Positions 37,480 to 48,292 of a DNA stretch of 64,000 nt are shown here, one piece after another. A program made the position numbers and the translations under genes. Source of the stretch: Idiomarina seosinensis (GTDB lineage Bacteria > Pseudomonadota > Gammaproteobacteria > Enterobacterales > Alteromonadaceae). Position 1 is the first letter of the stretch. Each line of letters opens with the position of its first letter. The notes beneath the pieces were generated by a model, which was not told the origin of the DNA, did no database searches, and was given only the letters and a program-made list of their open reading frames with translations. The stretch spans positions 806,001 to 870,000 of the forward strand of contig NZ_PIQF01000001.1 of NCBI RefSeq assembly GCF_003987275.1. The letters are read 5' to 3'.

Positions 37480-37507
37480 AAACCCGAGGAATTACTCCTC
37501 GGGTTTT
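37480..37507. terminator. Bidirectional terminator between chrR and ihfA
   Basis: An 11-bp stem, AAACCCGAGGA (37480-37490) and TCCTCGGGTTT (37496-37506), with a 5-nt loop and a short T-run on the plus strand; on the minus strand it covers the ihfA stop codon. Convergent genes on both sides. Confidence 0.85.
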
Positions 37508-37788
37508 GTGTTTTCTACGCGACTTTTAAACTTCTGACCTGGCTTAAAGGTAACCACTCGCCGCGCCGAAATAGGGATGTCCTCTCCAGTTTTGGGATTT
37601 CTTCCTGGACGTTCACTTTTACTACGCAGTTCAAAGTTACCAAAACCTGATAATTTAACCTGCTCGCCGCTTTCCAAAGCAGAACGAATTTCTTCAAAAA
37701 AATCTTCAACTAAGGTTTTCGCGTCCTGCCTGTTGATGCCGTGTTTTTCAAAGAGTACTTCGGCTAGTTCTGCTTTCGTCAGCGCCAT
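37492..37788 (-). CDS. ihfA: Integration host factor subunit alpha
   Basis: 98-residue HU/IHF-fold DNA-bending protein. [24 protein letters not shown] opens the dimerisation helices; the [22 protein letters not shown] arm carries the proline that intercalates into the minor groove. It pairs with IhfB to bend DNA in replication, recombination and transcription. The position immediately downstream of pheT (3 bp gap) is the standard gammaproteobacterial order. Confidence 0.97.
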   Translation of the reverse strand: MALTKAELAEVLFEKHGINRQDAKTLVEDFFEEIRSALESGEQVKLSGFGNFELRSKSERPGRNPKTGEDIPISARRVVTFKPGQKFKSRVENTKPEE

Positions 37789-37791
37789 GGT

Positions 37792-40179
37792 TTAATCCCT
37801 CAAGGTTGCATTAAACTCGGTTTTCAGCTTTTCGACAAATTGCTCTATCAGAGCATTCACTTCCGCTTCTTCCAAGGTCTTGTCGGTGTCTTGCAGCGTT
37901 AATGTTAGTGCCAGACTGCGTTTTCCTTCCGGTACACCTTCACCTTCATAAACATCAAACAAGTTTAGGCCAACTAATTGTTTTACGCCAACATTTTCCA
38001 TCTCAGCCAGCACCTCACCGGCCGCAATATGTTGATCTAAAACAATCGCAAGGTCGCGTCGAATACTGGGGAAACGTGAAACCGGTCGAGCCAGAGGCAA
38101 TCGCCGTTGAGCAACTGCAGAAAGTTCGACTTCAAAAACAAACGCTCGCTGATTTAGCCCCAACGCCTTCTGATGTTGTGGATGGAGCGCTCCGACAAAG
38201 CCAACTTTTTGCTCACCCTTGTAAATAGCTGCTGACTGGCCCGGATGTAAGGCGTCATGTCTATCCGCAACAAACCGGAATAAATGTGCTTCACCTGTTT
38301 TTGCTAACAACGCCTCGACATCGCCTTTAATGTCATAAAAATCGACAGCACGCTCACCGTCTGACCAATGTTCCAACTGTGCTTTACCCGCACGAATACC
38401 GGCCAGCATCGCTTCTTGACGAACACCATTTTCGGCAGTTTCATCCGGAATAAAGCGGAGACCGGTTTCAACAAATGCTAATACTGATTGTTGCCGCTTC
38501 TGGTTATGAGCAACAGCTCCCGCAAGTCCCGGCCATAAACTAACGCGCATCGAAGACATATCGATAGAAATTGGATGTGGCAGCGTTAACGCTGCTGCTT
38601 CGTTAAACAACTGAGCCTGATGTTTGGGATCAACAAAGCTGTAGGTAATGGCTTCCTGATAACCGCGCTCGACCAGTGCATTAACCAATTGATGTCTACT
38701 AACGTCTGCCTCTTTATGCGCTGTCATTCGAAGCTGTGCGGCAGGCGCCGCCGCTGTTATCGAATTATAGCCATAAATTCGGGCGACCTCTTCGATTAAG
38801 TCTTCTTCGATATCGAGATCAAATCGATGGGATGGGATCGTTACAGACCATACCCCATCATTAAAGGCGGCATTTAAACCGAGACGATTAAGTATTTCTG
38901 TCACTTGCTCGTCTTTGATATGCACACCTAAAATTTTCTCAAGCCGCGCCGCACGTAAGTTGACCGTTCCGCGTTTTGGTAAATACTCGGAAGCAACAGC
39001 CTCGGTAACCGGTCCAGCCTGGCCACCGCAAATATCGATAATTAACTGCGTTGCCCGCTCAATAGCAGTCCGCTGAAGCTCTGGATCAACACCTCGCTCG
39101 TATCGATGCGATGCGTCGGTATGTAGGCCATAGCGACGCGCTTTACCTAAAATAGCATCCGGCGAGAAGAACGCACTTTCTAAGAAGATATTTTTGCTTT
39201 GCAGAGTGACGCCACTTTCTTTGCCGCCATAGACTCCAGCAATTGCTAACGCCTTTTGTTCATCCGCAATAACCAACACATCGTCATCGAGTTCAATCGA
39301 CTCGCCGTCTAACAACGTTAGTGACTCTTTGTGAGCTGCCTGACGCACATGAATATCACCACTCACTTTGTCCAGATCAAACGCGTGCATTGGGTGACCC
39401 AGTTCAAGTAGCACATAGTTGGTAATATCGACCACCGGATCAATGCTTCTAATACCACTGCGGCGTAATTTTTCACTCATCCAGATAGGCGTTGGCTTAG
39501 TAACGTCAATACCCTCAATAACCCGACCTAAATAACGTGGGCATAACTCTGGCGCGTCTAAATGTATCGTTTTTTGTTGTTCAATGGTCGATGCTGTATC
39601 AACGATCTCAGGCTCTTTGACATCTAGCCCGTTTAATACGCCGACTTCACGAGCGATACCACGGATGCTTAAGCAGTCCCCCCGGTTAGGCGTTAAATCG
39701 ATATCGATACTACTATCATCCAGCCCCAGGTACGCGCGATAATCTTCGCCAATTGGCGCGTCAGTAGGTAGCTCGATAATGCCGTCATGATCGTCAATCA
39801 ATCCCAGCTCTTTAAATGAGCAGAGCATACCGTGTGACGGATGGCCGCGTAGCTTGGCTTTCTTAATCTTAAAGTCACCCGGTAATACCGCTCCGACTTT
39901 TGCCACAACAACCTTTATCCCCTGACGACAGTTTGGCGCGCCACAAACGATATCCAGCAGCTCACCATCATTAGTATTTACCTTAGTAACTTGCAGCTTG
40001 TCGGCATCTGGGTGAGGACCGCATTCAACCACTTCACCAACTACCACCGTATGAAAATCGGCGGCTACCGGCTCTACACCATCAACTTCCAGGCCAGCCA
40101 TACTTAGCTGTTCACTCAATTCGTTGCTGTCAATCGACGGGTTAACCCATTCTCTTAACCACTGTTCACTAAATTTCAT
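37792..40179 (-). CDS. pheT: Phenylalanyl-tRNA synthetase beta subunit
   Basis: 795 residues, as in E. coli. N-terminal tRNA-binding (EMAP) domain around residues 40-150 (VVVGEVVECGPHPDADKLQ, then VCGAPNCRQGIKV), B3/B4 editing domain, B5 domain and the C-terminal ferredoxin-like anticodon-binding domain (RPVSRFPSIRRDLAIVLD). Works as an alpha2beta2 enzyme with PheS; 23 bp after pheS in the same operon. Confidence 0.98.
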   Translation of the reverse strand: MKFSEQWLREWVNPSIDSNELSEQLSMAGLEVDGVEPVAADFHTVVVGEVVECGPHPDADKLQVTKVNTNDGELLDIVCGAPNCRQGIKVVVAKVGAVLPGDFKIKKAKLRGHPSHGMLCSFKELGLIDDHDGIIELPTDAPIGEDYRAYLGLDDSSIDIDLTPNRGDCLSIRGIAREVGVLNGLDVKEPEIVDTASTIEQQKTIHLDAPELCPRYLGRVIEGIDVTKPTPIWMSEKLRRSGIRSIDPVVDITNYVLLELGHPMHAFDLDKVSGDIHVRQAAHKESLTLLDGESIELDDDVLVIADEQKALAIAGVYGGKESGVTLQSKNIFLESAFFSPDAILGKARRYGLHTDASHRYERGVDPELQRTAIERATQLIIDICGGQAGPVTEAVASEYLPKRGTVNLRAARLEKILGVHIKDEQVTEILNRLGLNAAFNDGVWSVTIPSHRFDLDIEEDLIEEVARIYGYNSITAAAPAAQLRMTAHKEADVSRHQLVNALVERGYQEAITYSFVDPKHQAQLFNEAAALTLPHPISIDMSSMRVSLWPGLAGAVAHNQKRQQSVLAFVETGLRFIPDETAENGVRQEAMLAGIRAGKAQLEHWSDGERAVDFYDIKGDVEALLAKTGEAHLFRFVADRHDALHPGQSAAIYKGEQKVGFVGALHPQHQKALGLNQRAFVFEVELSAVAQRRLPLARPVSRFPSIRRDLAIVLDQHIAAGEVLAEMENVGVKQLVGLNLFDVYEGEGVPEGKRSLALTLTLQDTDKTLEEAEVNALIEQFVEKLKTEFNATLRD

Positions 40180-40202
40180 CGTTGCAACTGCCCTTTCATT
40201 GA

Positions 40203-41207
<1,005 letters not shown>

Positions 41208-41250
41208 TTAAACGCGAAATTAGAAAGCGCTCATTCTAGCAGAAATTTGA

Positions 41251-41280
41251 TCAAAAAAGGGAGCCTATTGGCTCCCTTTG
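41251..41280 (-). terminator. Intrinsic terminator between rplT and pheS
   Basis: On the minus strand AAAGGGAGCC pairs with GGCTCCCTTT (10 bp, loop of 4) followed by a U-run, after rplT. In E. coli this region carries the pheST attenuator. No phenylalanine-rich leader frame is visible here, so read-through may set pheST expression instead of leader-peptide attenuation. Confidence 0.85.
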
Positions 41281-41323
41281 AAATCTGTTCAGATTATTTC
41301 ATTCGTCAGAATGATCTAACCAG

Positions 41324-41677
41324 TTACAGTGCACCTTTCGCTTTCTCTACCAAAGCGGCAAAGCCGTTTTGATCGTGAACAGCGATGTCGGCCAGGATTT
41401 TACGATCGATTTCAATTGATGCTTTTTTCAGACCATTGATAAAGCGGCTGTAAGACAAACCGTTTTGACGAGCCGCAGCATTGATACGAACAATCCATAG
41501 TTGACGGAATTGACGTTTCTTGTTGCGACGGTCACGGTATGCATATTGACCTGCTTTAGTGACTGCCTGGACCGCAACGCGATAAACGCGACTACGGGCA
41601 CCATAATAACCTTTCGCCTGCTTCAGGACTTTTTTGTGACGCGCTCTCGCGATTACACCACGTTTTACTCGTGCCAT
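41324..41677 (-). CDS. rplT: 50S ribosomal protein L20
   Basis: 117-residue 23S rRNA-binding assembly protein: [20 protein letters not shown] opens the basic N-terminal extension, and the [20 protein letters not shown] core is typical. In E. coli L20 represses the rpmI-rplT messenger. It is 13 bp after rpmI in the infC-rpmI-rplT unit. Confidence 0.98.
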   Translation of the reverse strand: MARVKRGVIARARHKKVLKQAKGYYGARSRVYRVAVQAVTKAGQYAYRDRRNKKRQFRQLWIVRINAAARQNGLSYSRFINGLKKASIEIDRKILADIAVHDQNGFAALVEKAKGAL

Positions 41678-41690
41678 TTGCTATCTCCCC

Positions 41691-41888
41691 TTATGCGTAC
41701 GGTAACATGCGAGCGACTAATTGAACGTCGGCCTCATGGACCATGTTCTTCGCGCGAAGCTGACGCTTACGCTTAGGGCTCTTCTTTGTCAGAATATGAC
41801 GCAAGTGAGATTGCTTGCACTTAAAACCACCAGAAGCAGTCTTCTTAAAGCGCTTGGAAGCGCCTTTGTTTGATTTCATTTTCGGCAT
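41691..41888 (-). CDS. rpmI: 50S ribosomal protein L35
   Basis: 65 residues, [25 protein letters not shown]. The start is ATG 41888; an upstream in-frame start at 41939 adds unrelated residues to a family that always begins MPKMKT/S. Basic protein of the large subunit, translated from the infC operon messenger. Confidence 0.97.
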   Translation of the reverse strand: MPKMKSNKGASKRFKKTASGGFKCKQSHLRHILTKKSPKRKRQLRAKNMVHEADVQLVARMLPYA

Positions 41889-41961
41889 GAAATAAAACTC
41901 CGCATTGTTGATAAAAGTGTGAAAGGGTGAGCCTGACAATCAGACTACTTGTAGACCACGA

Positions 41962-42504
41962 TCACTTCTTGATGGGTGCCAAGACCATAATCATCTGGCG
42001 CCCTTCGGCACGTCTTGGGAACGACTCAAGTGTTGAGATTTCGTCCAAATCGTCTTTAATACGATTTAATAACTCAATACCCAACTCTTGGTGTGCCATT
42101 TCCCGGCCACGGAAACGAATAGTGACTTTAGTTTTGTCACCTCCCTCGAGGAATCGACGCAGGTTGCGCAGTTTTACCTGGTAATCGCCCTCGTCAGTTC
42201 CAGGTCGGAACTTAACTTCCTTAACCTGAATCTGTTTTTGCTTCTTCTTCTGTTCTTTCTGCTCTTTACTCTTTTCGAAGAGGAATTTACCGTAATCCAT
42301 TAAGCGGCAGACCGGTGGTTCCGCGTTCGGACTCATTTCCACCAAGTCAACGCCAGCTTCCGCTGCTGCGTCAAGAGCTTCTTTTATACTGACAACACCA
42401 ATCTGTTCGCCTTCGGTTCCGATTAAGCGAACCTCATCAACCGTAATGTCTTCGTTGATACGATTTTTATCTGCAGCTTTTTGAGTTCTTTTTCCGCCTT
42501 TAAT
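41962..42504 (-). CDS. infC: Translation initiation factor IF-3 (AUU start)
   Basis: 180 residues when read from the ATT at 42504, preceded by GGAGGAATAAACC. The reading [20 protein letters not shown] then continues to [19 protein letters not shown] and [16 protein letters not shown], matching E. coli IF-3 at equal length. The nearest AUG-type frame start would delete about 53 N-terminal residues. IF-3 itself discriminates against AUU, which gives the classic autoregulation. The gene sits directly downstream of thrS. Confidence 0.96.
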   Translation of the reverse strand: MKGGKRTQKAADKNRINEDITVDEVRLIGTEGEQIGVVSIKEALDAAAEAGVDLVEMSPNAEPPVCRLMDYGKFLFEKSKEQKEQKKKQKQIQVKEVKFRPGTDEGDYQVKLRNLRRFLEGGDKTKVTIRFRGREMAHQELGIELLNRIKDDLDEISTLESFPRRAEGRQMIMVLAPIKK

Positions 42505-42527
42505 GGTTTATTCCTCCACTTAATTTA

Positions 42528-44441
42528 TTAAATCTTGCGTGTCTGTACTTCGTCTTCAATACGTGAAATGAAGTCTTCCAAGGGGAATTTGCCCAAGTCT
42601 TCACCACTACGAGTACGAACCGCAACCTCACCTGCTTCGACTTCTTTATCGCCGACTACAAGTAAATAGGGAACTCTTTTAAGAGTATGCTCACGGATTT
42701 TAAAGCCAATCTTCTCATTTCTCAAGTCGGCAGTGGCACGAATTCCCTTTTTATTCAGGGATTTTACCACATTTTTGACATAATCGCTTTGATTATCAGT
42801 GATATTCATTAATACCACCTGCGTTGGTGCTAACCAAATTGGGAAATGACCTGCATATTCTTCGATTAAAATTCCCATAAAACGTTCCAGCGAACCTAAG
42901 ATCGCACGGTGAATCATCACTGGCGTGTGCCGTTCGTTATCCTCACCGACATAAGTCGCATTCAATCGTTCCGGCAAGGCAAAGTCGAGCTGGATAGTAC
43001 CGCACTGCCATGCCCGGCCCAGGCAATCAAATAGTGTAAATTCAATTTTAGGACCGTAAAAAGCGCCCTCGCCTGGTAAATACTCAAAATCGATGTCATG
43101 GGCTTTTAGCGCATCAGCCAGCGCTTTTTCGCTACGATCCCAAGTTGCATCATCACCCAAACGTTTTTCCGGGCGAGTCGATAATTTCACATCGACCTTA
43201 TCAAAACCGAATGTTTGATAAGTTTCGTAAACCATTTTAATACAGCTGGCCACTTCGGACTGTACTTGATCTTCCGTACAGAAAACGTGTGCGTCATCCT
43301 GCGTAAAACCCCGTACTCGCATCAAGCCATGTAATGCACCGGATGGCTCATTCCGATGACAGCTTCCAAATTCGGCCATACGCAGTGGCAAATCGCGGTA
43401 TGACTTTAAGCCTTGATTAAAAATCTGTACATGACCCGGGCAATTCATCGGTTTTACCGCATACTCGCGGTTTTCCGAGGCTGTAGTGAACATCAACTCA
43501 GAGAATTTCTCCCAATGACCTGATTTTTCCCAAAGTACACGGTCCATCATCATCGGACCCTTCACTTCCTGGTAGTTATATTCGCGCAATTTTTCACGAA
43601 TATATTCTTCTAGTTCACGGAAAATAGTCCAGCCATTATGGTGCCAAAACACCATGCCCGGAGCTTCTTCCTGCCAGTGGAATAAGTCTTGATTTTTACC
43701 AATTTTACGATGATCGCGTTTTTCCGCTTCTTCTAAGCGCTTCAAATATGCTTTTAGCTGTTTTTTATCAGCCCAGGCAGTACCATAAATACGTTGCAAC
43801 ATCTTGTTGTCAGAGTCGCCACGCCAATAGGCGCCGGCCATTTTCATGACTTTAAAGTGCTGGCAAAACTTCATATTAGGTACATGCGGGCCCCGGCACA
43901 TATCAATATATTCTTGGTGGTGGTATAACGCAGGATGAGCATCCGTCGGAATATTTTCGTCGAGGATCTCCACCTTATAGGGTTCGTGCCGATCAACAAA
44001 AGTTTCCCGAGCTTGTTGCCAGCTCACTTTGTTTTTCTCTACCCGATATTCAGTTTTAGCCAACTCTTTCATTCGTTGTTCGAGTTTATCAAGATCATCT
44101 TGAGTAAAGGTGTGATCAACGTCGATGTCGTAATAAAAGCCATTATCGATAACTGGGCCAATGGCCATTTTTGCATCTGGCCATAACTGTTTAACAGCGT
44201 GTCCCAACAAATGAGCACAAGAGTGGCGAATGATATCAACGCCGTCATCGTCCTTTGCAGTGACCATTTCGACCCGAGCATCGTGTTCTATTACTTCACA
44301 AGCATCGACCAGTTCACCGTCAATACGACCGGCCACGGTCGCTTTAGCAAGGCCAGGTCCGATATCTGCAGCGACATCAAGAATAGAAACGGGTTGGGCA
44401 AATTCGCGTTGACTTCCGTCAGGGAGAGTGATTACAGGCAT
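42528..44441 (-). CDS. thrS: Threonyl-tRNA synthetase
   Basis: 637 residues from ATG 44441 ([11 protein letters not shown]), preceded by AAAGGA. A longer frame start at 44513 adds leader sequence. Domains: TGS (about 1-60), editing N2 ([19 protein letters not shown], with the zinc-site-like H/C set), class II catalytic core ([21 protein letters not shown], then [10 protein letters not shown]) and the anticodon-binding domain ([13 protein letters not shown]). Probably autoregulated through the leader hairpins at 44464-44546, as for E. coli ThrRS. Confidence 0.98.
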   Translation of the reverse strand: MPVITLPDGSQREFAQPVSILDVAADIGPGLAKATVAGRIDGELVDACEVIEHDARVEMVTAKDDDGVDIIRHSCAHLLGHAVKQLWPDAKMAIGPVIDNGFYYDIDVDHTFTQDDLDKLEQRMKELAKTEYRVEKNKVSWQQARETFVDRHEPYKVEILDENIPTDAHPALYHHQEYIDMCRGPHVPNMKFCQHFKVMKMAGAYWRGDSDNKMLQRIYGTAWADKKQLKAYLKRLEEAEKRDHRKIGKNQDLFHWQEEAPGMVFWHHNGWTIFRELEEYIREKLREYNYQEVKGPMMMDRVLWEKSGHWEKFSELMFTTASENREYAVKPMNCPGHVQIFNQGLKSYRDLPLRMAEFGSCHRNEPSGALHGLMRVRGFTQDDAHVFCTEDQVQSEVASCIKMVYETYQTFGFDKVDVKLSTRPEKRLGDDATWDRSEKALADALKAHDIDFEYLPGEGAFYGPKIEFTLFDCLGRAWQCGTIQLDFALPERLNATYVGEDNERHTPVMIHRAILGSLERFMGILIEEYAGHFPIWLAPTQVVLMNITDNQSDYVKNVVKSLNKKGIRATADLRNEKIGFKIREHTLKRVPYLLVVGDKEVEAGEVAVRTRSGEDLGKFPLEDFISRIEDEVQTRKI

Positions 44442-44463
44442 GAAACGTCCTTTCTGTACAGTG

Positions 44464-44484
44464 GTGACACCTACCAAGTGCCAC
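44464..44484 (-). promoter_or_regulatory. thrS leader hairpin proximal: GGU anticodon mimic
   Basis: On the minus strand GTGGCAC pairs with GTGTCAC (7 bp including one G-U wobble) and encloses a 7-nt loop UUGGUAG whose positions 3-5 are GGU, the anticodon of tRNA-Thr(GGU). It ends 22 nt before the thrS start, just upstream of the Shine-Dalgarno AAAGGA, the place of operator domain 2 in E. coli thrS. Confidence 0.7.
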
Positions 44485-44525
44485 ATGCGCTTAATTTGAT
44501 TCTTCAGAACCATACGAAATTTGTT

Positions 44526-44546
44526 GCGTTCGTTACAGTCGAACGC
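44526..44546 (-). promoter_or_regulatory. thrS leader hairpin distal: UGU anticodon mimic
   Basis: On the minus strand GCGTTCG pairs perfectly with CGAACGC (7 bp) around a 7-nt loop ACUGUAA whose positions 3-5 are UGU, the anticodon of tRNA-Thr(UGU). Together with the proximal hairpin (44464-44484) it reproduces the two-anticodon-arm layout of the E. coli ThrRS translational operator. Confidence 0.7.
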
Positions 44547-44673
44547 GAGCGGTTACTATAATCGACGGCCTTTCTTTGAGCAACCCTAATACGGCGATTC
44601 TAGCGACAAAAAATAGTCGGCTAACTTGCGTTTTTGTTTCTATAATTAAAGCAGAAATAGGAGGAGTCTATAC

Positions 44674-44883
44674 ATGCATGAAGAAGACCTGAAAAGCATT
44701 CTGGTGCGCTGCCCACATTGTGGCCACAATACCTCGTTGGAAATCGACCAATCTGAAGGGGATCAAGATTATCAGGAAGAGTGTTCCGCTTGCGGAGAAC
44801 TATTTCACGTGCAGCTCACCGTTGATGAACTGCAACAGAAAACACGAGTAAAGATTGACGGCAACGACGAGCAGTTTTACTAA
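44674..44883 (+). CDS. CPXCG-motif zinc-ribbon protein
   Basis: 69 residues with two cysteine pairs, CPHCGHNT at 13-16 and CSACGELF at about 36-39, the CPXCG zinc-ribbon arrangement, then an acidic tail. A strong GGAGGAG precedes the ATG. It is divergent from thrS and convergent with riboflavin synthase (4 bp overlap at 3' ends). Function unknown. Confidence 0.88.
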   Translation: MHEEDLKSILVRCPHCGHNTSLEIDQSEGDQDYQEECSACGELFHVQLTVDELQQKTRVKIDGNDEQFY

Positions 44884-45494
44884 GTTGTTCCGCGCTGCTT
44901 TAATACGCGTTCAACCGTTTCCACGATAGTAATGGTCTGTTGGTCAAGCTCAATATTGAGTTGAGTGCCCGGTTGTGCGTGTGACAAGTTCGTTAATCGA
45001 AGGGTTTCCGGTATTAAATGTAAACTAAACCGATTACCAGTTACCTCTCCGATGGTTAAGCTGGCGCCGTTAACAGCGATAAACCCCTTGGCAAATAAGT
45101 AATCACTGTATTGTTCAGGGACTTCTACCCAGCCGGCCCAGTTGTTATCGCTCTGTTGCACTTCCACTAAAGTGCCCTGGCAGTGAATATGCCCTGAAAC
45201 ATGGTGACCACCAATTTCATCACCGACTTTCAATGAACGCTCTAAATTTACTGAGCTGCCCTTGTTTAACTCGCCGAGATTAGTGAGCCGCAAGGTCTCG
45301 TCGATAACATCAAACTCTACTGTATTTTCGGTATAGTGAACCACTGTCAAACAACAGCCGTTTATCGCTACACTGGCGCCAATATCCAGTTTCTTAAGAA
45401 ATTCTGGCGACACCTGGACGATCAAATGGCGAAATTCGCCAGAGTCTTTAATATTGAGAACCTGAGCTTGTGTTTGAACAATACCAGTGAACAT
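44880..45494 (-). CDS. ribE: Riboflavin synthase alpha subunit
   Basis: Converts two 6,7-dimethyl-8-ribityllumazine to riboflavin. 204 residues made of two homologous lumazine-binding repeats: the first opens MFTGIVQTQAQVLNI with SVAINGCCLTVV, the second with GHVSGHIHCQGT/HIHCQG and FIAVNGASLTIGEV. Catalysis is at the trimer interface. Stand-alone here, convergent with the zinc-ribbon gene. Confidence 0.95.
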   Translation of the reverse strand: MFTGIVQTQAQVLNIKDSGEFRHLIVQVSPEFLKKLDIGASVAINGCCLTVVHYTENTVEFDVIDETLRLTNLGELNKGSSVNLERSLKVGDEIGGHHVSGHIHCQGTLVEVQQSDNNWAGWVEVPEQYSDYLFAKGFIAVNGASLTIGEVTGNRFSLHLIPETLRLTNLSHAQPGTQLNIELDQQTITIVETVERVLKQRGTT

Positions 45495-45526
45495 AACAGC
45501 ACCTGAACAATAAGGGAGTAATTAAG

Positions 45527-46555
45527 TTGCAAAGCAGTTTACTGAGAATCCGCGGCAGTTACCAGTACACCGTAGCGGCTACATTATTATGCCTGACCCT
45601 ATTGGGCTGTTCTCCTGCGCCTTCGGTTTTATCGCCATTACACTCACTGAATGAGCGCATCTCGAATACACTCGGTATCCAACCAGCTTCACTCGACTAT
45701 CAACCACGGCCTGAGCAAATGCCACCGGTTAGATCCCTTAAACCGAGCGGCAACGTCAGCAGTATGAACTTTTTAACCAGCCTGCGGCTAGGCCACTGTA
45801 AGGCTGGCCAACTAATTGCTGAGCGTAATAGTTCACTCGGACGGCTAGAAGATGGTTTAATGCGATACCAACAAGACATTCGGTTATTGGCTGCGCTTAA
45901 TCAATGTGCCGAACACCCACAATCACTTCAAATTAAACAGGAGTTAATAGCCGCGGTCGACGCTAAAGCTGGGCAGGAAGATTACGATCTCGCCGTTGCT
46001 GTAGCTACGGACGATGCCTTACGTAATGCCCTCTCGTATGGCAACAATGCGTTGCGACACGTTAATGAACAACAATTTACGACCGATTTAAATGCATTAA
46101 AGCAGCTAGCGAATTGGCTAACACAACCTAGTGAAACGTCTGAGCTATCGGTTTGGCGTGAGCAATTAGCTCAGTCCGATTATCTTGGACAACTCTACCG
46201 TTCCGTGGTGCAAATGCGCCTTTACCTGACTCAGTTAGAACAACACTTTCCCTCTTTACCAGCAGCCGCTGGCTGCACTACGAAAGGTGTACCGGAACGT
46301 GCTACGGTATTAAGAAATGTGTTTTTAAGTTTTTTTATTGAACAACTGCAGCCTACGTTGGCCCAGCTCACCCAACAGTATCAGCGACTGCAGCCAGTGT
46401 TTGAGCAGCTGCAACAGCGATTACCACAGCCTGAACTGCGACAATATCTACAACAGCTATCGAAACAGGGAGATTTCCTGACTGACAGCAGTAAAAGCTT
46501 TGTACAACCCTGGCAACAACTATTTAAGGCTTGCGAATTTACCCCTGGCCAATAG
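45527..46555 (+). CDS. DUF3080 lipoprotein
   Basis: 342 residues starting at TTG 45527 behind AAGGGAG. The N-terminus carries a hydrophobic segment and lipobox LTLLGC (Cys28). The rest is helical and glutamine-rich, with RSLKPSGNVSSMNFLTSLRLGHC, the DUF3080 mark. Envelope location; function unknown. It precedes aidB by about 60 bp. Confidence 0.85.
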   Translation: MQSSLLRIRGSYQYTVAATLLCLTLLGCSPAPSVLSPLHSLNERISNTLGIQPASLDYQPRPEQMPPVRSLKPSGNVSSMNFLTSLRLGHCKAGQLIAERNSSLGRLEDGLMRYQQDIRLLAALNQCAEHPQSLQIKQELIAAVDAKAGQEDYDLAVAVATDDALRNALSYGNNALRHVNEQQFTTDLNALKQLANWLTQPSETSELSVWREQLAQSDYLGQLYRSVVQMRLYLTQLEQHFPSLPAAAGCTTKGVPERATVLRNVFLSFFIEQLQPTLAQLTQQYQRLQPVFEQLQQRLPQPELRQYLQQLSKQGDFLTDSSKSFVQPWQQLFKACEFTPGQ

Positions 46556-46616
46556 AATGAAGAAAGTGCTACATCCGTGAAACTAGACAGCGGCACTCTG
46601 TCGCAGGAGCCATACG

Positions 46617-48284
46617 ATGACGGACGACAATCGCTATCTCGCCTCTACTCACGACGTGGAAAATCAACCGCCGGTGCTGGAAAACTATAACCTATACGCT
46701 GAAGATCAGGCCCTGCAAGAGGCACTCAATCGCGAAGGTGGTAGCTGGGCCGAGCAAGATGTGGTCCGTTTTGGTGCTGAATGCGGACTCAGTGAACGAA
46801 TCAAATTGGGTTTTGATGCCAACGCCAACAAACCGCAGCTAAGAACGCACGACCGTTTTGGCCATCGTATCGACGAAATCGACTTTCATCCTAGTTATCA
46901 CCAATTGATGGATATTGCCAAGACAGAAGGGTTACACGGTAGTCCCTGGTCTGCTCCGAAAGCCGGAGCTCAAGTCGCCCGTGCTGCCAAATATTATCTG
47001 CACACGCAGGTAGAAGCGGCCCACGGTTGTCCAATTACAATGAGCTTTGCCGCCATCCCGGCACTAAAACATCAGCCCCAGCTATTTAAACAATACGGTG
47101 AAAAGATTTTAGCACCGCATTATGACCCGCGAAACGTACCCGATAGCCAAAAGCATGGATTAACGGTCGGCATGGCGATGACCGAAAAACAAGGAGGGTC
47201 AGACGTTCGCACCAACACAACGAAAGCGTACCCCGTCAGCCAACACGGGCCAGGTGAGGCTTACGAATTAGTCGGTCACAAATGGTTCGTATCTGCACCG
47301 ATGTGTGACTTATTTTTAGTATTAGCGCAAGCACCGGGCGGATTATCTTGCTTCTTAATGCCCCGCTGGCAGCCCGACGGTACTAAAAACCCACTTCAGA
47401 TACAGCAGTTAAAAGACAAAATGGGCAACGTTGCTAATGCGTCAAGTGAATGCGAACTGCGCGGAGCGCTGGGCTGGATGGTTGGTGAAGAGGGCCGCGG
47501 TGTTCGCACTATTATTGAGATGGTTGCAATGACTCGCTATGACTGCATGATTGGCTCTTCGTCAGGTATCCGCCAGGCAACCGTGCAAGCGCTACATCAC
47601 TGTCATTACCGATCAGCCTTTGGAGCTCGGCTCAGCGAGCAACCGCTAATGCAAAACTTGCTGGCGGATTTAGCGCTGGAAAGCGAAGCTGCCATGACGC
47701 TTGCATTTCGTATGGCAAGGGCTTTCGATAACCAGGATGATGAGCACGAACGGCTACTAACCCGCATTGCCACACCAATTGGCAAATACTGGATCTGTAA
47801 ACGCACGCCGAATCATGCCTATGAAGCAATGGAAGTCATTGGCGGTATGGGCGTTATGGAAACCACCATCATGCCCCGCTTATTAAGGGAATCGCCCATT
47901 AACGCAATTTGGGAAGGCAGCGGTAACGTACAGTGTCTGGATATTCTGCGAGCAATACAAAAAGAGCCTAAGGTACTTGAAGTTTTTTTTGCTGAACTTG
48001 GCAAAGCACGAGGCAGGGATAAACGCTTTGATAGCTTTTGCCAGGCGCTACAGCGTGACTTTAAACAGACTCCCCAAGATCAGTGGCAATATCATGCGCG
48101 CCAATTCGCGGATCGAATGGCATTAGCACTCCAAGCAGCGTTATTACTGCAACATGCTCCTGATTATGTTGCTGAGGCTTTTTCTGCCGGACGGCTAGAA
48201 GCGCGTAACCCTATGAATTATGGCGGCTTGCCCAAAAACGTGAATGTCTCAGGTATTATCAATCGCGCAACACCGTCGCTGTAG
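46617..48284 (+). CDS. aidB: AidB-type acyl-CoA dehydrogenase-like protein
   Basis: 555 residues, similar to E. coli AidB (541). Opens with QPPVLENYNLYAEDQALQEAL, then CPITMSFAAIPAL and the FAD-binding MAMTEKQGGSDVRTNTT; C-terminal EVIGGMGVMETTIMPRLLRE. AidB binds DNA and lessens alkylation damage, although the flavin enzyme activity is weak. No ada or alkA gene is adjacent. The EamA gene follows after 8 bp. Confidence 0.93.
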   Translation: MTDDNRYLASTHDVENQPPVLENYNLYAEDQALQEALNREGGSWAEQDVVRFGAECGLSERIKLGFDANANKPQLRTHDRFGHRIDEIDFHPSYHQLMDIAKTEGLHGSPWSAPKAGAQVARAAKYYLHTQVEAAHGCPITMSFAAIPALKHQPQLFKQYGEKILAPHYDPRNVPDSQKHGLTVGMAMTEKQGGSDVRTNTTKAYPVSQHGPGEAYELVGHKWFVSAPMCDLFLVLAQAPGGLSCFLMPRWQPDGTKNPLQIQQLKDKMGNVANASSECELRGALGWMVGEEGRGVRTIIEMVAMTRYDCMIGSSSGIRQATVQALHHCHYRSAFGARLSEQPLMQNLLADLALESEAAMTLAFRMARAFDNQDDEHERLLTRIATPIGKYWICKRTPNHAYEAMEVIGGMGVMETTIMPRLLRESPINAIWEGSGNVQCLDILRAIQKEPKVLEVFFAELGKARGRDKRFDSFCQALQRDFKQTPQDQWQYHARQFADRMALALQAALLLQHAPDYVAEAFSAGRLEARNPMNYGGLPKNVNVSGIINRATPSL

Positions 48285-48292
48285 GATTCCTC

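Noticed and set aside
44505-44525. A CGU triplet in the thrS leader (TTCGTAT context) as a third anticodon mimic
   Set aside because: The flanks do not form a supported stem (only about 3 weak pairs), unlike the two 7-bp hairpins reported.
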